Origin: Chamaecyparis obtusa
Lineage: Eukaryota > Streptophyta > Pinopsida > Cupressales > Cupressaceae
Assembly (NCBI GenBank): GCA_027943335.1
Contig: BSBK01005142.1
Span: 124,001-188,000 of the forward strand
Reading direction: 5' to 3'
DNA: 64,000 bases
Shown in pieces: positions 22,423-34,200 of the stretch. A program made the position numbers and the translations under genes. The notes beneath the pieces are model-generated. The model made no database searches. It saw only the letters and a list, made by a program, of their open reading frames with translations, and was not told the origin of the DNA. Position 1 is the stretch's first letter, and the number at the start of each line of letters is the position of its first letter.

Positions 22423-25400
22423 ATGCCTCCACGAAGGGAACGTGGCGGAAGAGCTGGTGTTGTAACACCTGAGGTTAGAGAGCTGCAGAGACAAGTGCGA
22501 GCATTGCAAGAAGAGATTCGCAGAGGAATGAATCTTAATGTCAGAGACGAAAGCGAGGATGAAGCTGAAGAAGAATATCAAGAAGGAGAAGTTGAAATTG
22601 TGAACCAGGAGGAAGAAAGACTTTTTCGGGCGATTTTCAAGATTGGGAAAAGACCTAAGATTGAGGTTCCTACATTTTCTGGAAATCTTAACCCAGAGGA
22701 ATTGATCGACTGGATCAATGAGTGTGAAGAATATTTTGAGTATGAAGATGTTGAGGATCCTGATAGGGTCAAATTTGCGAAGGCCAGACTGAAAGGTCAT
22801 GCGAAGATATGGTGGCAAGAGCTTCAGTTGGAGCGAAATAGAAGGGGAAAGGAGAAAATCACGAGATGAGATCGGATGGTGGATAAATTGAAGCGACAGT
22901 TCATTCCTGTTGATTATGAGCTTGACCTACTGAAGAAAATGCAGAGTTTGAAGCAAGCGGGAAGATCTGTTCAGGAGTATACAGAGGAGTTCTATCGACT
23001 TCTCATCAGAACAGGCCATGCAGAAGCTGATAAGGAGAAAGTTGCCCGATACCTTAATGGGTTAAGGCCAAGCATTCAGGAGGAGCTGAATCTGGTTCGA
23101 ATGAACAGTATTGAAGAGGCATACCAGTTTGCCCTAAAAGTAGAGGAAAAGCTGAACAAGAAGTTTGAGAGCAGACAAAACGGAAGAGGTCGCAGTGGAC
23201 GATCTGGTGGACGGTCATATGGTGGCCGAAATGAAGATCCGAAAAAGAAGGATGAGGCCAGTAGCAGTCAAAATCAGCGAGGAAATAATTTCAATCGCTT
23301 CCAGGATCAGAATAATAGAGATCAGAGAGGAAGAGGAAGAGGACAAGGATCTGGAAGAGGTGGCTTCCGTGGAACATGTTTTCACTGTAGAGAAGAAGGT
23401 CATAGGGCATTTGAATGTCCTCAGCGCCAAGGTAGAACGGACAGGAGAAATGAAGGCCAGGCCAGAGTTGCACATGTAGATGAAGATGCCAGATCATCAA
23501 ATTCTGAAGATGCTGAAAGAGGAGAAACGTTGATTAACAGAAGAGTCCTGTTGAGTGGTGAGAATGAACCTGAGCAAAGGAGGAGCCTGTTTCGCACTAG
23601 GTGCAAGTGTGAAGGTAAATGTTGTGATGTGATTATTGATAGTGGAAGCACTGACAATTTGGTGTCAGAAGAGATGGTGACAAAGTTGAAGCTCAAGAGA
23701 CAGAAACACTCACATCCATATCGAATTGCCTGGGTACAAGATGACCACAAGGTCATGGTCAATGAACAATGCCTAGTGAAGTTCAAGATCGGCGGGTACC
23801 AAGATGAGGTACTATGTGATATCATCTCTATGGATGCATGTCATATGTTATTGGGTAGACCGTGGCAGTTTGACAGATGTGTTGTACACGATGGTCGTGC
23901 GAATACCTATTCCCTGACAAAGGATGGAGTGCGACATAAGCTAAAACCATTGAAGGAGACTGAAGAAAAGGTATGTGGTAATGCAAGGATAACTTTTGTT
24001 GATGGAAGAAATTTCCTAGATGGTATGAGGCATGAGCATGTATGTTTTGCTTTAATTTCAAAAGCTGATAAAGAGGAAGTAGAAGATGTTCCTGTAGAAG
24101 TTGCAAATTTGTTGAATGAGTTTCAGGATATTGTATCCGATAACGTGCCTGATGGATTACCATCAGTCAGGAAGATCAGTCATCAGATGGACTTGATCCC
24201 AGGAGCGAGTTTGCCGAATAAGGCAGCACACAGAATGACACCTGCAGAAAGTGAGGAGTTGAACAGACAAGTACATGAACTGTTGCAGAAAAGATTGATC
24301 CGTGAGAGTCTAAGTCCCTGTGCTGTACCAGCAGTATTAGCACCAAAGAAGAATGGAGAATGGAGGATGTGTACAGATTCTAGGGCAATAAATAAGATCA
24401 CAATCAAGTACAGGTTTCCATTGCCACGAATGGATGATATTATGGACTGTTTGAGTGGAGCTGTGTATTTCTCAAAGATAGATCTGAAGAGTGGATATCA
24501 TCAGATTCGGATCAGAGAAGGAGATGAATGGAAGACTGCCTTCAAGACAAAGGAAGGACTGTATGAGTGGTTAGTCATGCCTTTTGGGCTAACCAATGCA
24601 CCGAGCACTTTCATGCGGCTCATGAACGAGGTTCTGAAAGAATTTCTGGGTAAGTTTGTCATTGTTTACCTAGATGATATTCTGATCTTTAGTAAGACAT
24701 TGGAGGAGCATATGATGCATATTCGTATGGTATTTGAGAAGCTGAGAGAAGAGAAATTGTTGATTAATTTGAAGAAGTGCAGTTTTGTGAAGAAAGAGTT
24801 GGTGTATTTGGGGTTTGTAGTTTCAGGAGAAGGTCTAAAAATGGACCCAGAGAAGGTACAGGCTATCCTTGAATGGCCTACTCCAAGAAATGCTACTGAG
24901 GTAAGATCTTTTCATGGTCTAGCTAGCTTTTACAGAAAGTTTATCAGAAATTTTAGCAGTATTTGTGGATCCTTGACTGAAACAATGAGAGGGGATAGAA
25001 AAGAGTTTAAGTGGACTAATGGGGCAGAAAAGAGTTTTCAATTATTGAAACAAAAAGTTACAGAACAACCTGTTTTAGCACTTCCAGATTTTAATAAAGT
25101 GTTTCAAGTAGATTGTGATGCTAGTGGTACTGCAATAGGAGCTGTTATGAGCCAAGAAGGTAAACCTGTTGCTTATTTCAGTGAGAAGTTAAATGATGCC
25201 AAGAGGAAATATTCTGTTTATGATCAGGAATTTTATGCTATAGTTCATGCATTAAAGAAGTGGAGACATTATCTGCTTCCTAAGGAGTTTGTTTTGTATA
25301 CTGATCATCAAGCTTTGCAATATTTGAATAGTCAAGGAAAATTGAATCAAAGGCATTTGAAATGGGTTGAGTTTTTGCAGAGTTATACATTTGTTTTGAA

Positions 25401-28383
25401 ACACAGGAGTGGAAAGTCTAATAGGGTTGCAGATGCTCTTAGCAGAAGGCAACTATTGCTGATAGAAATGCAGATTGAAGTGGTTGGGTTCAAGGAACTC
25501 AAAAATTTGTATCCAGAGGATCCTGATTTTGGTGAAGCTTGGAAAGCTTATACAGAACCTGTTACTCTAGACAGGACGAAATGGTTGGATTTCATCATCC
25601 AGGATGGTATGCTATTCAGAGGAAGTCAGTTGTGCATTCCACGAAGTTCTATGAGGGAGAATCTCATCAAGGAGAAGCATAGTGGAGGATTGGCTGGACA
25701 CTTTGGTCGTGAAAAAACCCTTGCTTTGGTTGGTGAGAATTATTATTGGCCACAATTGCAGAAAGATGTGAAGAAGTTTGTACAGAGTTGCAGAGTATGT
25801 CAGATGGCGAAAGGAGTGAAGCAGAATACAGGGTTGTATCAGCCATTACCTGTACCAGAGAAGCCTTGGGAGGATATTAGCATGGACTTTGTTCTTGGTT
25901 TACCGAGGACTCAGCGGGGACATGATTCAATTTTTGTGGTGGTTGATAGATTTTCAAAGATGGCACATTTCATTCCCTGCAAGAAGACTAATGATGCTGT
26001 TCATGTAGCAGAATTGTTTTTCAGAGAAGTAGTGAGACTTCATGGTTTGCCAAAGACCATAGTTTCAGATCGGGACACTAAGTTTGTTGGATATTTCTGG
26101 CGTACATTATGGAAGAAGTTGAAGATATGGTGGCAAGAGATTCAGTTGGAGCGAAATAGAAGGGGAAAGGAGAAAATCACGAGATGGGATCGGATGGTGG
26201 ATAAATTGAAGCGACAGTTCATTCCTGTTGATTATGAGCTTGACCTACTGAAGAAAATGCAGAGTTTGAAGCAAGCGGGAAGATCTATTCAGGAGTATAC
26301 AGAGGAGTTCTATCGACTTCTCATCAGAACAGGCCATGCAGAAGCTGATAAGGAGAAAGTTTCCCGATACCTTAATGGGTTAAGGCCAAGCATTCAGGAG
26401 GAGCTGAATCTGGTTCGAATGAACAGTATTGAAGAGGCATACCAGTTTGCCCTAAAAGTAGAGGAAAAGCTGAACAAGAAGTTTGAGAGCAGACAAAACG
26501 GAAGAGGTCGCGGTGGACGATCTGGTGGACGGTCATATGGTGGCCGAAATGAAGATCCGAAAAAGAAGGATGAGGCCAGTAGCAGTCAAAATCAGCGAGT
26601 AAATAATTCCAATCGCTTCCAGGATCAGAATAATAGAGATCAGAGAGGAAGAGGAAGAGGACAAGGATCTGGAAGAGGTGGCTTCCGTGGAACATGTTTT
26701 CACTGTGGAGAAGAAGGTCATAGGGCATTTGAATGTCCTCAGCACCAAGGTAGAACGGACAGGAGAAATGAAGGCCAGGCCAGAGTTGCACATGTAGATG
26801 AAGATGCCAGATCATCAAATTCTGAAGATGCTGAAAAAGGAGAAACGTTGATTAACAGAAGAGTCCTGTTGAGTGGTGAGAATGAACCTGAGCAAAGGAG
26901 GAGCCTGTTTCGCACCAGGTGCAAGTGTGAAGGTAAATGTTGTGATGTGATTATTGATAGTGGAAGCACTGACAATTTGGTGTCAGAAGAGATGGTGACA
27001 AAGTTGAAGCTCAAGAGACAGAAACACCCACATCCATATCGAATTGCCTGGGTACAGGATGACCACAAGGTCATGGTCAATGAACAATGCCTAGTGAAGT
27101 TCAAGATCAGCGGGTACCAAGATGAGGTACTATGTGATATCATCTCTATGGATGCATGTCATATGTTATTGGGTAGACCGTGGCAGTTTGACAGATGTGC
27201 TGTACACGATGGTCGTGCGAATACCTATTCCCTGACAAAGGATGGAGTGCGACATAAGCTAAAACCATTGAAGGAGACTGAAGAAAAGGTATGTGGTAAT
27301 GCAAGGATAACTTTTGTTGATGGAAGAAATTTCCTAGATGGTATGAGGCATGAGCATGTATGTTTTGCTTTAATTCCAAAAGCTGGTAAAGAGGAAGTAG
27401 AAGATGTTCATGTAGAAGTTGCAGATTTGTTGAATGAGTTTCAGGATATTGTATCCGATAACGTGCCTGATGGATTACCACCAGTCAGGAAGATCAATCA
27501 TCAGATGGACTTGATCCCAGGAGCGAGTTTGCCGAATAAGGCAGCACACAGAATGACACCTGCAGAAAGTGAGGAGTTGAACAGACAAGTACATGAACTG
27601 TTGCAGAAAGGATTGATCCGTGAGATTCTAAGTCCCTGTGCTGTACCAGCAGTATTAGCACCAAAGAAGAACGAAGAATGGAGGATGTATACAGATTCTA
27701 GGGCAATAAATAAGATCACAATTAAGTACAGGTTTCCATTGCCACGAATGGATGATATTATGAACTGTTTGAGTGGAGCTGTGTATTTCTCAAAGATAGA
27801 TCTGAAGAGTGGATATCATCAGATTCGGATCAGAGAAGGAGATGAATGGAAGACTGCCTTCAAGACAAAGGAAGGACTGTATGAGTGGTTAGTCATGCCT
27901 TTTGGGCTAACCAGTGCACCGAGCACTTTCATGCGGCTCATGAACGAGGTTCTGAAAGAATTTCTGGGTAAGTTTGTCATTGTTTACCTAGATGATATTC
28001 TGATCTATAGTAAGACATTGGAGGAGCATATGATGCATATTCGTATGGTATTTGAGAAGCTGAGAGAAGAGAAATTGTTGATTAATTTGAAGAAGTGCAG
28101 TTTTGTGAAGAAAGAGTTGGTGTATTTGGGGTTTGTAATTTCAGGAGAAGGTCTAAAAATGGACCTAGAGAAGGTACAGGCTATCCTTGAATGGCCTACT
28201 CCAAGGAATGCTACTGAGGTAAGATCTTTTCATAGTCTAGCTAGCTTTTACAGAAAGTTTATCAGAAATTTTAGCAGTATTTGTGGACCCTTGACTGAAA
28301 CAATGAGAGGGGATAGAAAAGAGTTTTCAATTATTGAAACAAAAAGTTACAGAACAACCTGTTTTAGCACTTCCAGATTTTAA
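22423..28383 (+). pseudogene. Gypsy internal A polyprotein, copy 1 fused in frame to copy 2 by a tandem duplication
   Basis: ATG 22423 opens gag; the frame also runs upstream without an ATG. A TGA at 22867-22869 replaces the TGG of the other copies. From there the frame is open to 28383. Copy 1 carries gag, a CCHC knuckle (CFHCREEGHRAFEC, near 23380), protease (IIDSGSTDNLV, near 23635), RT (YLDDILIFSK, near 24670), RNase H (DCDASGTAIGAV, near 25115) and integrase HHCC plus the first two catalytic Asp. At 26121-26125 the integrase (WRTLWKKLK) jumps to mid-gag (IWWQEIQLERNRRG) before the catalytic Glu motif. Copy 2 then repeats gag through RT (YLDDILIYSK, near 27990). A 29-bp deletion at about 28327 shifts the frame and ends this reading. 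The repeat offset of 3,318 bp is divisible by three, which keeps both copies in one frame. Confidence 0.9.
26121..26125 (+). repeat. Duplication junction with GAAGA microhomology
   Basis: In the undamaged copy integrase reads ttGAAGAcagat (34919-34930), and gag reads gcGAAGAtatgg (22801-22812). The junction reads ttGAAGAtatgg, so GAAGA is shared by both parents. Confidence 0.85.
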
Positions 28384-30151
28384 TAAGGTGTTTCAAGTAG
28401 ATTGTGATGCTAGTGGTACTGCAATAGGAGCTGTTATGAGCCAAGAAGGTAAACCTGTTGCTTATTTCAGTGAGAAGTTAAATGATGCCAAGAGGAAATA
28501 TTCTATTTATGATCAGGATTTTTATGCTATAGTTCAGGCATTAAAGAAGTGGAGACATTATCTGCTTCCTAAGGAGTTTGTTTTGTATACTGATCATCAA
28601 GCTTTGCAATATTTGAATAGTCAAGGAAAATTGAATCAAAGGCATTTGAAATGGGTTGATTTTTTGCAGAGTTATACATTTATTTTGAAACACAGGAGTG
28701 GAAAGTCTAATAGGGTTGCAGATGCTCTTAGCAAAAGGCAACTATTGCTGACAGAAATGCAGATTGAAGTGGTTGGGTTCAAGGAACTCAAGAATTTGTA
28801 TCCAGAGGATCCTGATTTTGGTGAAGCTTGGAAAGCTTATACAGAACCTGTTACTCTAGACAGGACGAAATGGTTGAATTTCATCATCCAGGATGGTATG
28901 CTATTCAGAGGAAGTCAGTTGTGCATTCCACGAAGTTCTATGAGGGAGAATCTCATCAAGGAGAAGCATAGTGGAGGATTGGCTGGACACTTTGGTCGTG
29001 ATAAAACCCTTGCTTTGGTTGGTGAGAATTATTATTGGCCACAATTGCAGCAAGATGTGAAGAAGTTTATACAGAGTTGCAGAGTATGTCAGATGGCGAA
29101 AGGAGTGAAGCAGAATACAGGGTTGTATCAGCCATTACCTGTACCAGAGAAGCCTTGGGAGGATATTAGCATAGACTTTGTTCTTGGTTTACCGAGGACT
29201 CAGCGGGGACATGATTCAATTTTTGTGGTGGTTGATAAATTTTCAAAGATGACACATTTCATTCCCTGCAAGAAGACTAATGATGTTGTTCATGTAGCAG
29301 AATTGTTTTTCAGAGAAGTAGTGAGACTTCATGGTTTGCCAAAGACCATAGTTTCAGATCGGGACACTAAGTTTGTTGGATATTTCTAGCGTACATTATG
29401 GAAGAAGTTGAAGACAAATTTGAAGTTCAGTTCATCACATCATCCACAGACTGATGGATAGACAGAGGTAGTGAATAGAAGTTTGGAAAATTTGCTGAGA
29501 TGTTTGGTTGGAGATAAGCCAACAGGATGGGATTTGATTTTACCACAGGCAGAATTTGCATACAATAATTCTGTCAACACGAGCACAGGTAAATCACCAT
29601 TCCAGATTGTATTTGGAAGTAGTCCGAGAAATCCATTTGAATTAAGGAAGATAGATAAAGGAGAAATAAGTAGTGCTGAAGCTGAAGATTTTGCAGAACA
29701 CTTGAAGAACATCCATGGGGAGGTGAGGAAGCATATTACCAAGATGAACGCACAGTATAAGGCTAAGGCAGATGAGAAAAGGAGGTATAAGGAATTTTAG
29801 GTTGGAGATGAAGTCATGGTTCATTTACGGAAGGAGCGGTTTCCAGTTGTTACATATAACAAGCTGAAAATGAAGAAGTTTGGACCATGTAAGATACTGA
29901 AGAAACATGATTCAGGAAACGCGTATGAGGTAGAATTGCCTACTGAGCTAAATATTTCACCAGTGTTTAACATTTCAGATTTGACAGAGTATCATGAAGG
30001 AGGTGTTGAAGATGAGATCACAGCAGCAGAGTGGAGTATTCCAGCAACTAGTTCAGACACTAAGGAGATCGAAGATATACTAGACAGTCGTGTTGGCAGA
30101 AGCACAAGGAACAGGACATATGAAGAATATCTGGTCAAGTGGAAAGGATGA
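28334..30151 (+). pseudogene. Gypsy internal A, copy 2 RNase H-integrase-chromodomain, frameshifted
   Basis: After the 29-bp deletion the rest of copy 2 continues in the next frame. It contains RNase H (DCDASGTAIGAV; DHQALQYLNSQ), integrase zinc finger (HSGGLAGHFG ... CRVCQMAKG), core (FVLGLPRTQRGHDSIFVVVD; IVSDRDTKFVGYF) and a C-terminal chromodomain start (RNRTYEEYLVKWKG). Nonsense codons are TAG 29387-29389 (TGG in the other copies), TAG 29459-29461 (CAG in internal B, in the DGQTE motif) and TAG 29798-29800 (CAC in internal B). The frame closes at TGA 30149-30151, the same place as in internal B. Confidence 0.88.
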
Positions 30152-30258
30152 CCTATTGAAGATTCATCATGGCTAACAAGGGTGGAGGTTAACCATCTTG
30201 GTTTTCCTCTGCACACCTGAGTCGTGACAGGGTCACTTCTCAAATTACCCTGGGTGTC

Positions 30259-31121
30259 TGATGCAGGAGCATCCTGGGTGTAAGAGCAATCTTGCATCAC
30301 CCAAAAACATTTCTATTTTTTTGAATTCAATAAGGGCTATCTTGTGCAGAGCTGCTATTTATGGAAAGTTACTATTTTTGGTAATTTTCGTATGTGCTCA
30401 GAATGATCTGATTTCTTTCTTGGAGGTTCATTTTGGTCATATAAGTCTGCCAGTAAAGTTTCATTGCCAGATCAAGTGTATATTGGAAGATATTGAAGAT
30501 TTTCGGTATTGGCAGCAGGGGACAGAAACTTTGAACTCAGTTTTGAAGGCTTTAGAGGCCCCGGATGAGGTCAAATTTTGGGCTGAATGAAGCTTGCTTG
30601 ATTCAAGCATTGTAGAGCTCCTCGCCCCCTTTCCGAAATGGGGTTACAATAGTCAATCGGGTCAACTGGTGATGACTTATGGTCTTCGGAAGTTGGGTCA
30701 CCTGAAATGGCGGAAAATGATTTTTCTTAAAAATTTATGTTCGGGTTTCAAAATTTATTTTGAGCTGACTATGATGTAATGAAATGTAAAATAAAAATAA
30801 TTCTAAGTTTGGTCGGCCTTATTGGCTAAAATTCTAGAACCTTCCCAGGCGGTGGAAAAATTGCCTATATAAGGAAGGCTGTATTATTATCTTAGGCAGT
30901 TCAGAATAGTTCTGGATAGTAGATCTGGGTATTGATTCGAGGCTTTGTCCTACAGAATATTGTAAGGGAATGCCCATGTGGCTTTGCATATTGTAATTCT
31001 GAAAGTTTGTAATTCCACATTTGTGGAGATAATAAGAAGCCAATTTTCTGTTCTTGCATATTGTTGTTGTTTCTCTATTTCTGTTATGTGCTTGTGGTAT
31101 TAAGGGGAGCACCCTTCATCA
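30259..31121 (+). repeat. Gypsy LTR 2 (middle, shared)
   Basis: 863 bp, no target duplication on either side: the left flank is the end of internal A and the right flank is the primer site of internal B. It has several private changes, mostly towards A or T (for example ttctagaacc, tctggatag). Confidence 0.92.
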
Positions 31122-31123
31122 AG

Positions 31124-31135
31124 TGGTATCAGAGC
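31124..31135 (+). promoter_or_regulatory. Primer binding site for initiator tRNA-Met, internal B
   Basis: TGGTATCAGAGC, same spacing from the LTR as in internal A. Confidence 0.9.
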
Positions 31136-31222
31136 AGGTTTTTTTGAGTGTGTAAACAGATCGCCGACTGTGAGGCAGTTTGCACTAGGACCGTGGCTAG
31201 GGTTTCAGCGCGCATCGCGAAA

Positions 31223-34200
31223 ATGACTCCACGAAGGGAACATGGCGGAAGAGCTGGTGTTGTAACACCTGAGGTTAGAGAGCTGCAGAGACAAGTGCGA
31301 GCATTGCAAGAAGAGATTCGCAGAGGAATGAATCTTAATGTCAGAGACGAAAGCGAGGATGAAGCTGAAGAAGAATATCAAGAAGGAGAAGTTGAAATTG
31401 TGAACCAGGAGGAAGAAAGACTTTTTCGGGCGATTTTCAAGATTGGGAAAAGACCTAAGATTGAGGTTCCTACATTTTCTGGAAATCTTAACCCAGAGGA
31501 ATTGATCGACTGGATCAATGAGTGTGAAGAATATTTTGAGTATGAAGATGTTGAGGATCCTGATAGGGTCAAATTTGCGAAGGCCAGACAGAAAGGTCAT
31601 GCGAAGATATGGTGGCAAGAGATTCAGTTGGAGCGAAATAGAAGGGGAAAGGAGAAAATCACGAGATGGGATCGGATGGTGGATAAATTGAAGCGACAGT
31701 TCATTCCTGTTGATTATGAGCTTGACCTACTGAAGAAAATGCAGAATTTGAAGCAAGCGGGAAGATCTGTTCAGGAGTATACAGAGGAGTTCTATCGACT
31801 TCTCATCAGAACAGGCCATGCAGAAGCTGATAAGGAGAAAGTTGCCCGATACCTTAATGGGTTAAGGCCAAGCATTCAGGAGGAGCTGAATCTGGTTCGA
31901 ATGAACAGTATTGAAGAGGCATACCAGTTTGCCCTAAAAGTAGAGGAAAAGCTGAACAAGAAGTTTAAGAGCAAACAAAACGGAAGAGGTCGCGGTGGAC
32001 GATCTGGTGGACGGTCATATGGTGGCCGAAATGAAGATCCGAAAAAGAAGGATGAGGCCAGTAGCAGTCAAAATCAGCGAGTAAATAATTCCAATCGCTT
32101 CCAGGATCAGAATAATAGAGATTAGAGAGGAAGAGGAAGAGGACAAGGATCTGGAAGAGGTGGCTTCCGTGGAACATGTTTTCACTGTGTAGAAGAAGGT
32201 CATAGGGCATTTGAATGTCCTCAGCGCCAAGGTAGAACGGACAGGAGAAATGAAGGCCAGGCCAGAGTTGCACATGTAGATGAAGATGCCAGATCATCAA
32301 ATTCTGAAGATACTGAAAGAGGAGAAACGTTGATTAACAGAAGAGTCCTGTTGAGTGGTGAGAATGAACCTGAGCAAAGGAGGAGCCTGTTTCGCACCAG
32401 GTGCAAGTGTGAAGGTAAATGTTGTGATGTGATTATTGATAGTGGAAGCACTGACAATTTGGTGTCAGAAGAGATGGTGACAAAGTTGAAGCTCAAGAGA
32501 CAGAAACACCCACATCCATATCAAATTGCCTGGGTACAGGATGACCACAAGGTCATGGTCAATGAACAATGCCTAGTGAAGTTCAAGATCAGCGGGTACC
32601 AAGATGAGGTACTATGTGATATCATCTCTATGGATGCATGTCATATGTTATTGGGTAGACCGTGGCAGTTTGACAGATGTGCTGTACACGATGGTCGTGC
32701 GAATACCTATTCCCTGACAAAGGATGGAGTGCGACATAAGCTAAAACCATTGAAGGAGACTGAAGAAAAGGTATGTGGTAATGCAAGGATAACTTTTGTT
32801 GATGGAAGAAATTTCCTAGATGGTATGAGGCATGAGCATGTATGTTTTGCTTTAATTCCAAAAGCTGGTAAAGAGGAAGTAGAAGATGTTCCTGTAGAAG
32901 TTGCAGATTTGTTGAATGAGTTTCAGGATATTGTATCCGATAACGTGCCTGATGGATTACCACCAGTCAGGAAGATCAGTCATCAGATGGACTTGATCCC
33001 AGAAGCGAGTTTGCCGAATAAGGCAGCACACAGAATGACACCTGCAGAAAGTGAGGAGTTGAACAAACAAGTACATGAACTGTTGCAGAAAGGATTGATC
33101 CGTGAGAGTCTAAGTCCCTGTGCTGTACCAGCAGTATTAGCACCAAAGAAGAATGGAGAATGGAGGATGTGTACAGATTCTAGGGCAATAAATAAGATCA
33201 CAATCAAGTACAGGTTTCCATTGCCACGAATGGATGATATTATGGACTGTTTGAGTGGAGCTGTGTATTTCTCAAAGATAGATCTGAAGAGTGGATATCA
33301 TCAGATTCGGATCAGAGAAGGAGATGAATGGAAGACTGCCTTCAAGACAAAGGAAGGACTGTATGAGTGGTTAGTCATGCCTTTTGGGCTAACCAGTGCA
33401 CCGAGCACTTTCATGCGGCTCATGAACGAGGTTCTGAAAGAATTTCTGGGTAAGTTTGTCATTGTTTATTTAGATGATATTCTGATCTATAGTAAGACAT
33501 TGGAGGAGCATATGATGCATATTCGTATGGTATTTGAGAAGCTGAGAGAAGAGAAATTGTTGATTAATTTGAAGAAGTGCAGTTTTGTGAAGAAAGAGTT
33601 GGTGTATTTGAGGTTTGTAGTTTCAGGAGAAGGTCTAAAAATGGACCCAGATAAGGTACAGGCTATGCTTAAATGGCCTACTCCAAGGAATGCTACTGAG
33701 GTAAGATCTTTTCATGATCTAGCTAGCTTTTACAGAAAGTTTATCAGAAATTTTAGCAGTATTTGTGGACCCTTGACTGAAACAATGAGAGGGGATAGAA
33801 AAGAGTTTAAGTGGACTAATGGGGCAGAAAAGAGTTTTCAATTATTGAAACAAAAAGTTACAGAACAACCTGTTTTAGCACTTCCAGATTTTAATAAGGT
33901 GTTTCAAGTAGATTGTGATACTAGTGGTACTGCAATAGGAGCTGTTATGAGCCAAGAAGGTAAACCTGTTGCTTATTTCAGTGAGAAGTTAAATGATGCC
34001 AAGAGGAAATATTCTGTTTATGATCAGGAATTTTATGCTATAGTTCAGGCATTAAAGAAGTGGAGACATTATTTGCTTCCTAAGGAGTTTGTTTTGTATA
34101 CTGATCATCAAGCTTTGCAATATTTGAATAGTCAAGGAAAATTGAATCAAAGGCATTTGAAATGGGTTGATTTTTTGCAAAGTTATACATTTGTTTTGAA

